This document shows, one piece after another, positions 59,165 to 64,000 of a stretch of 64,000 bases of DNA. This stretch comes from Microlunatus speluncae (GTDB lineage Bacteria; Actinomycetota; Actinomycetes; Propionibacteriales; Propionibacteriaceae). Within the stretch, counting starts at the first letter, position 1; every line of letters starts with the position of its first letter. Where the stretch lies: contig NZ_VKCZ01000020.1 in the NCBI RefSeq assembly GCF_009299835.1, positions 1-64,000 on the forward strand, written 5' to 3'. The position numbers and the translations under genes were made by a program. Under the pieces are notes generated by a model. It was not told where the DNA came from. It did not search any database and was given only the letters and a program-made list of their open reading frames with translations.

Positions 59165-60178
59165 ACGGGCGCGCCTTCATTCGCGCCCCTGGTCGTGTTG
59201 GCCCAGGGAGACTGTCACTCAGCCGAACCCATCCAGGCCGAGCAGCGGCCGACCCCTGCCGCCGCGAGCACCAAGCCGATTCAACTCCGGCTGACTCGGC
59301 CCCGACAGACTCCGCTCCGACCAACTCCTGTCCGACGGCCGCCTCGAAACTCAGATCTCGCCGACCCCCGACGACCCACAACTCGAGCATCTCCCGTCCG
59401 CCCCAAGTGCGAGGTGGGCCCGGCCGGGCCTGCTATTGCACAGCCTCAGTTCTCCGCGAGGCCCCACCACACCTCTGACTCCGAAAGGGACCTCAGCGAC
59501 AATCACTTCCCCATCGGGCCGCAACCGCCTCGGCTGGCCAAGCAGGTACCGGGATCGACCTGCATCTCCTCAGAACCCTGCCCACTCGCACTGACAATCT
59601 CCCACCCCGAAACGGGGCTACCGACCGACACCCGCCCAGAACTTGGATCCCAGGCTGTGGTGCCCCCGAACGATGCTGGGCTCCCTTCGGAGCCGAATCT
59701 CGTTGTTCAGCGCGACCGCCCTGCCGCTCCAGGCCACGCTCTCCTTCCGGGCTCAATACGCCGACCGAGCTTGGACAACATGGTCGGCTCGGCCGCCAGA
59801 GGTGATCAGCGCGGACGGCTGGCTCAGGTCCCGACCGGCGGGTCCTGGTGACCGCGGTGCTGGCATCGAGGTTGCTGGGTGACGCGGCACGCGAGGTTGG
59901 ATCTCATCGCGTATCCAGAGATCCATCATCGCTACCGGTGATCAACTTCCGCCCTTCCGGCACAGGTTCGGGACTGATGATCAAATCACCGTGTAGCTGA
60001 GAATCCCTTGCAGACAAGGACATCCCCTGAGAACGACAGGTGATGATCATGAACTCCGGGACATTGAACGGTGGCCACGACTGAACCCCATGGGCAGCGG
60101 CACCAGGACCGTTTGGATCCGATCTTGTCCGGAAGCCCGGGCCCTACATCCGGCAAGCCCAGCACTGACCCTGCCGGC

Positions 60179-60448
60179 TCACCCCCGCACCAGCAGATCC
60201 TCGGCGATCGGCTCCGGTTGAGGAGGAGTCCGGTCCAGCACGAGGAGTCCGGTCGAGATGGCATGGGCAAGGCCGAAGGCGATCAGTGTGAGCAGGGCCG
60301 GGAACCGAAGCGCTCGGTGGGGACGCCGAGCACGATCAGTGCGGCGCCGACGGCCGTGAGGATCGCCGGGCCAGGCAGGAGGGTCAGGCCGACTAGGGCG
60401 ACGATCGCGGTGACCGGCGACCGGCGGGTGGTCCCTGGGGGTGGTCAT
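60179..60448 (-). pseudogene. Frameshifted small membrane-protein gene
   Basis: Two frames together give a plausible protein: frame one has PVTAIVALVGLTLLPGPAIL and TAVGAALIVLGVPTERFG, the next frame continues FPALLTLIAFGLAHAISTGL then LVLDRTPPQPEP and ends EDLLVRG. The start MTTPRDHPP is in the second frame, so two compensating shifts are needed. Codon use is GC3-rich, so it decayed recently or the assembly has indels. Not a named family. Confidence 0.5.
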
Positions 60449-60955
60449 TCGAGCCCACCCGCAGCCTGGACCTCACGGGGACCGACCTCGACAGCCGGGG
60501 CGTCACAGCCCGCCTTTGCCGCCTGAACCAATCAGAGGCCGCCGGCTTCGGGCGCCGGAGATATGGCGGCTTTGTGTCGAGCAGGTCAAGCGATCCCGAC
60601 ATTGACCTGGGACCGGGACCTCGGGCCTGAGTCCAAGTCTCACGAGACAGTGCACTTCCCCCTCAGACCCGGGTGGATCCACCCGCAGAGGAGGTACCCG
60701 GCGAGTTCCTCCGATCGAGTGGCGAACCGACAAATGCCGGAGCTTCCGCGACGCCGGGTGCGGTTCTCTTGGGCCGGAGCGCGTCGCCATTCCTCTCATC
60801 GGCTCGCCCGACCAGCAACAGGAGACCGCAGCCGATCGGGGTGGATGGTCGGGCCGTCCACAGCCAGGGCCTCGCGGATCAGATCCGACGGACCGGAGAA
60901 CCTGAGCGACACAGCCCGCTGTTGCCACTCGAAAGCCGACCGGACGCGGTCGGCT

Positions 60956-61579
60956 TCAGGCGCCGGTGGAGCCAGTCGGCAGGACTCGCACCACGGTCGC
61001 CGTCTCGGGCCACTCCGGCTCACCCAGCAGCAGGACCTCGGCATCGAGTCCCAGCTCATCGAGCACCGGGCCGGCGTCGGTCACTTCCCGCGCCGCCGAC
61101 GCACCCTTGATGGCGAGAACCTGTCCCTCCGCGGACCGCAGGGGATTGCACCAGCCGACCAGCTTGCCCAGCGGTGCGACGGCGCGCGCCAGGACGGAGT
61201 CATAGCGTCGGTCATGGTCTTCGGCCCGGGCCCGGACCACCTGCACCCGTGGCGCCAGGCCGAGCTCGTCGACGACGCCCTGCAAGAAGGTCGACCGACG
61301 GAGCAGCGGTTCGAGCAGGACCAGCTGGACGTCCGGGCGACTCAGGGCCAGCGGGATTCCGGGCAACCCGGCCCCGCTGCCCACGTCGACGGCTGTCGAG
61401 TCTGCCGGTAGCAACGACCGGGCAGCCACCGAGTTCAAGATGTGCCGCTGCCAGATCACAGCGGCTTCCCGTGGCCCCAACAACCCCCAAGCGATACCTC
61501 GATCAATCAATATGTCGACATATCGCTCTATTGCTTCAGTCTGGTCCCCGAAGATCGGCTTGAGCTCGGGGCGGGTCAC
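60956..61579 (-). CDS. rsmG: 16S rRNA (guanine(527)-N(7))-methyltransferase RsmG
   Basis: 207 residues. SAM-binding VDVGSGAGLPGI (65-76), the RHILNS motif (45-50) and LARAVAPLGKLVGWC define RsmG (GidB), which methylates G527 of 16S rRNA; loss gives low-level streptomycin resistance in many bacteria. The ATG overlaps the jag stop (ATGA). An AT-rich palindrome TATGTCGACATA (about 61509-61520) is inside the gene. It is the last gene of the rnpA operon; downstream the gene-poor region begins. Confidence 0.93.
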   Translation of the reverse strand: MTRPELKPIFGDQTEAIERYVDILIDRGIAWGLLGPREAAVIWQRHILNSVAARSLLPADSTAVDVGSGAGLPGIPLALSRPDVQLVLLEPLLRRSTFLQGVVDELGLAPRVQVVRARAEDHDRRYDSVLARAVAPLGKLVGWCNPLRSAEGQVLAIKGASAAREVTDAGPVLDELGLDAEVLLLGEPEWPETATVVRVLPTGSTGA

Positions 61580-62262
61580 GCGGTCGGGAGAACCACCACG
61601 TGGCGGTTCGGCTCCTCGCCCTCCGACTCGCTCGCCAGGCCGGCGGCCGCGACGACGTCGTGCACGATCTTCCGCTCGAACGCGTTCATCGACGCCAGGG
61701 CAACCCGCTCCGAGCTCTCCTTGACCTCGGTCACCGCGTCGCTCGCCAGATCGGTGAGCTCCTTCCGGCGCCGCTCCCGGTAGCCCGCGACATCCAGCAT
61801 CAGCCGGCTGCGGTCCCCGGTCTCGGTCAGCACGGCCAGCCGAGCCAGCTCCTGCAGCGCGTCGAGCACCTCACCGTTCGGCCCCACCAGCGCTTCCGCG
61901 TCGGTCAGGATCGACACGTGCGCCCGGTCGCCGTCGACATACGTGTCCAGGTCGCCGTCCAGGTCGGCGATGTCCAGCAGCTCCTCGAGGTAGTCGGCGG
62001 CCACTTCGGCCTCGACCTCCAGCCGGCTCGTCGGACCCGCGTCCTCGCCGTCCTCGTCGTCTCCGTCGGAGTCTTCCGACTCGTCCGCGTCATCCGAATC
62101 CTCGGACGGCACGACCGCCTCGGCCGGCGCCGCGGCCACCACCGGCTCCGCGTCATGATCTTGCTCAGCGTTCGGCACCAGGTCCTCCGTTGCGGGGTCG
62201 GCCACCGCCGTCTGGTCCATCTGTCGGGTGTCGTCCACCGGTCCTCCTGATTGTGCGCTCAC
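61576..62262 (-). CDS. jag: R3H/KH RNA-binding protein Jag (KhpB-like)
   Basis: 228 residues. A very acidic N-terminal part (about 35-78, SEDSDDADESEDSDGDDEDG) precedes a KH-like domain (about 80-150) and an R3H domain with YRERRRKELTDLA and MNAFERKIVHDVV (about 155-205). Jag proteins bind RNA and affect envelope growth. The acidic extension is long compared with most homologues. 4-bp overlaps join it to yidC and rsmG. Confidence 0.9.
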   Translation of the reverse strand: MSAQSGGPVDDTRQMDQTAVADPATEDLVPNAEQDHDAEPVVAAAPAEAVVPSEDSDDADESEDSDGDDEDGEDAGPTSRLEVEAEVAADYLEELLDIADLDGDLDTYVDGDRAHVSILTDAEALVGPNGEVLDALQELARLAVLTETGDRSRLMLDVAGYRERRRKELTDLASDAVTEVKESSERVALASMNAFERKIVHDVVAAAGLASESEGEEPNRHVVVLPTA

Positions 62263-63326
62263 CGTTTACGCTGCGATCTCGTCTGCCGTCGTGGTTGCTG
62301 TCGAACCACCCTCGGCCCCTCCGGTTCCTCCGGAACCGTTGCCGGCTCGGCACCCTTGCCGTTTCGCCGGGCGACGCCATTGGACGTCGCTGACTTCCCT
62401 TTGTCGGTACCGGATCCGTTCACGGCCACCGTGGTCGACTTGCCCTTCGCCTTGCGCCGCGCTTCCCACGCGTCGAACGCGGGAGTGCCCGGCGACGGGT
62501 TGCGGCGGATCACGTAGAACTGCTGCGCCATCGTCCACAGGTTCGAGGTGAACCAGTAGATCAACACACCCACCGGGAAGTTGATGCCACCGACGGCGAA
62601 GGCGAGCGGAAAGATGTACAGCATGATCTTCTGCTGCTGCGCGAACTGACCGGTCAACGCCTCCGGCGGCATGTTCTTCCGCATCAGCTGCAGCTGCGTG
62701 ATGAACATCGACCCGGTCATCGCCACGATCAAGATCACGCACAGCACGTGGATGCTGGTGATCCCGTTCGCGAACCCGACACCCATGAAGGTGTCCGAGA
62801 TCCGGGCGCCGAAGATCTGCGCGTTCTGCAACGAACTCAGCAGATCAACGCGATCCTTCAGCCATTGGCCGCGCGGGATGCCGTGCGCCGCACCGTCCAG
62901 CACCCGGAACAGCGCGAAGAAGATCGGCGACTGCAGCAGCAGCGGCAGGCAGGACGCCATCGGATTGGCGCCCTCCTCGCGATAGAGCTTCATCGTCTCT
63001 TCGCCGAGCTTCTGCCGGTCGTGACCGTACTTCTTCTGCAGCTCCCGCACCCTGGGCTGGATCAGCTGCATCTGCCGGGACGACTTGATCTGCCGGACGA
63101 ACAGGGGGATCAGCAGCATCCGGATGATGATCGTCAGGCAGACGATCGACAAGGTCCAGGTCCAGCCGCTGTCCGCGCCCAGCACCGGCGACCAGAGGAA
63201 GTGGAACAACACCAGCAGCCCGGAAACCGCCCAGTACAAGGGCTGCATCAGGGTGCTGCCGAAGTCGACGAACGGTTGGTACCAGGCGTCCATCGGCACC
63301 AGCAGCGGGATCAAGCCCTCAATCAC
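62259..63326 (-). CDS. yidC: Membrane protein insertase YidC
   Basis: 355 residues with five membrane segments of the short Gram-positive type and a long basic C-terminal tail (about 300-355, rich in Arg/Lys) that contacts ribosomes. The hydrophilic-groove Arg is in TIIIRMLLIPLFVRQIKSSR. No large periplasmic domain. Inserts membrane proteins with or without SecYEG. Overlaps yidD and jag by 4 bp each. The segment coding for residues about 94-130 recurs as a scrap at 58243-58353. Confidence 0.94.
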   Translation of the reverse strand: MIEGLIPLLVPMDAWYQPFVDFGSTLMQPLYWAVSGLLVLFHFLWSPVLGADSGWTWTLSIVCLTIIIRMLLIPLFVRQIKSSRQMQLIQPRVRELQKKYGHDRQKLGEETMKLYREEGANPMASCLPLLLQSPIFFALFRVLDGAAHGIPRGQWLKDRVDLLSSLQNAQIFGARISDTFMGVGFANGITSIHVLCVILIVAMTGSMFITQLQLMRKNMPPEALTGQFAQQQKIMLYIFPLAFAVGGINFPVGVLIYWFTSNLWTMAQQFYVIRRNPSPGTPAFDAWEARRKAKGKSTTVAVNGSGTDKGKSATSNGVARRNGKGAEPATVPEEPEGPRVVRQQPRRQTRSQRKR

Positions 63327-63643
63327 GACAACACTCCATCACTGCAGCACTCGGCCTGCTTGATCGCACCATGACGCTCCATTGTGGTCGCCTTCTCCGC
63401 CCGCTCACGCATCTCGCGCTCGAATTCAGGGGTTCCCGGTACGGGATCGAACCCACCCCGGGCCCAGGGATGACACCGGATCAACCGCCGCGCCGCGTAC
63501 CAGGACCCGCGCAGCGCGCCGTGCACCTCCACCGCTCGCAGCGCGTACGCGGAGCAGGAGGGGTAATAGCGGCAGACGTCGCCGTACAGCGGGCTGATCA
63601 GCAGCCGGTACGCCTTCAGCAGGCCGATCACTACATACTTCAT
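63323..63643 (-). CDS. yidD: Membrane protein insertion efficiency factor YidD
   Basis: 106 residues. YRLLISPLYGDVCRYYPSCS, then AYALRAVEVHGALRGSWYAA and RRLIRCHPWARGGFDPVP, is the complete YidD signature with its conserved Cys residues. A peripheral membrane protein that aids YidC. A charged C-terminal tail of about 35 residues is extra. ATGA overlaps with rnpA and yidC. Confidence 0.94.
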   Translation of the reverse strand: MKYVVIGLLKAYRLLISPLYGDVCRYYPSCSAYALRAVEVHGALRGSWYAARRLIRCHPWARGGFDPVPGTPEFEREMRERAEKATTMERHGAIKQAECCSDGVLS

Positions 63644-63990
63644 GGCCGGGATCGATTCTTGTCGGTCAAGCCAGCATGCCAGGCCGACGAAAGATCCTCG
63701 ATCAGCCGCTCGGGCCGGCCGGCCGCCGCCGGGAAGGCGCGGATCACGAACCGGGCCTCGCTGGGCTGCTCCTGGAGCAGGCGAGCCGCGCCATGGCGGA
63801 GCCGGCGCTTGACCCGATTCCGCTGCACGGCGTTGCCGACGTTACGGCCGACGACGAGCCCGACCCGCGGACCGATCGCGGTCGTCGCGACGGTCTCGGC
63901 GGAGGGTTCGGCCACGTAGAGCATCAGTGTGGAACGTCGGATCTTGCGTCCGGTCGAGATGGTCGCGCGAAACTCGGCGGAAGAACGCAT
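63640..63990 (-). CDS. rnpA: Ribonuclease P protein component (start may lie past the window)
   Basis: At least 116 residues. The RNase P signature GRNVGNAVQRNRVKRRLRHG (about 49-68) is complete. The protein subunit binds RNase P RNA and helps mature tRNA 5' ends. The ATG at 63990 gives MRSSAEF, but homologues usually have 5-8 more residues (such as LPxxxRLRSSxEF), and the frame stays open to 64000, so the real start is probably beyond the window. rpmH should follow upstream. Confidence 0.9.
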   Translation of the reverse strand: MRSSAEFRATISTGRKIRRSTLMLYVAEPSAETVATTAIGPRVGLVVGRNVGNAVQRNRVKRRLRHGAARLLQEQPSEARFVIRAFPAAAGRPERLIEDLSSAWHAGLTDKNRSRP

Positions 63991-64000
63991 CCGCAGTCGC

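Larger units (their letters stand above)
54740..60955. other. 6.2-kb gene-poor region between parA and rsmG: parS-like sites, repeats and gene scraps
   Basis: No intact gene is supported in this stretch, although parA and rsmG are close neighbours in related genomes. Reading frames are open only because of high GC; they lack family motifs and codon-position bias is weak. What can be recognised is entered separately: two parS-like sites, two families of internal repeats, fragments of glycerate kinase, parB, yidC and ddl genes, an inverted 40-bp repeat and a frameshifted membrane-protein gene. At about 57420-57530 the minus strand also gives a protein-like run, ICLLSRDAHPADLLTALL, that I cannot place. 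Probably a centromere-like region under little coding constraint. Confidence 0.75.

Noticed and set aside
59904..60023. A 39-codon minus-strand frame (MSLSARDSQLHGDLIISPEP...) in the gene-poor region
   Set aside because: Looks protein-like and the nearby DNA faintly recalls an insertion-sequence end, but there is no transposase and no firm match, so it is not reported as a gene.
60640..60656. GTCTCACGAGAC as a fourth parS site
   Set aside because: Lacks the TTCACGTGAA core; too many mismatches.

Overview
The window (about two-thirds GC) is a chromosomal segment from a high-GC actinobacterium, most likely of the Propionibacteriaceae (Microlunatus-like; inference from gene order, codon bias and dispersed repeats). 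It lies beside the replication origin. The right end reads, on the minus strand, rnpA-yidD-yidC-jag-rsmG, then parA-parB. The left part carries pcnB(cca)-DUF6049-murJ/pseudokinase-sigM-anti-sigma-trxB-trxA. Both blocks match the oriC-flanking order known from Mycobacterium (Rv3907c to Rv3923c). rpmH, dnaA and oriC should lie just past position 64000.

Layout. 1-10.9 kb: a PhyH-type dioxygenase beside a chimeric, truncated AraC/GlxA regulator pair, gap, an LCP cell-wall ligase, an MFS carrier, a lipoprotein, an APH-like kinase, and a divergent SDR/TetR pair with palindromic operators. 10.9-23.4 kb: the conserved CCA/MurJ/SigM/thioredoxin block, with a SigR/SigH-type promoter in front of trxB. 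23.4-29.8 kb: an EcfA-A-T fusion and a YkoE-type S component under a TPP riboswitch, then two tandem paralogues of a Pro-rich membrane-anchored protein ending in the same Cys-capped peptide. 29.8-44.5 kb: carbohydrate catabolism, namely a uronate/mannonate operon with a LacI-type operator, an alpha-L-fucosidase, a secreted beta-repeat protein and a sugar ABC transporter with a Gfo/Idh/MocA oxidoreductase. 44.5-48.8 kb: a run of nucleotidyltransferase, kinase-fold and acetyltransferase genes. 48.9-54.7 kb: aminotransferase, Ddl, SURF1, DUF3817, then parB/parA. The roughly 29 kb between trxA and parB interrupts the order seen in mycobacteria, and no cwlM is seen.

The most unusual part is 54.7-61 kb. 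In related genomes parA is close to rsmG, but here about 6.2 kb without an intact gene separates them. Three parS-like sites occur in or at the edge of this stretch. It also holds diverged internal repeats and short, rearranged scraps of other genes: parB (two pieces, opposite strands), yidC (about 110 bp at roughly 92% identity), ddl, a glycerate kinase start, and a frameshifted membrane-protein gene. One parB/yidC junction falls on a few shared bases. I read it as a centromere-like parS region that collects and degrades captured DNA.

A second theme is palindromic repeats: many TTCGACAAGCTCAGG-type repeats, including a perfect 43-bp inverted repeat; three copies of a composite element with a 128-129 bp palindromic core whose outer base pairs covary; a 60-bp hairpin present both between genes and inside the ECF transporter gene; and long perfect stems at gene ends. 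No tRNA, rRNA, CRISPR array or transposase gene was recognised.
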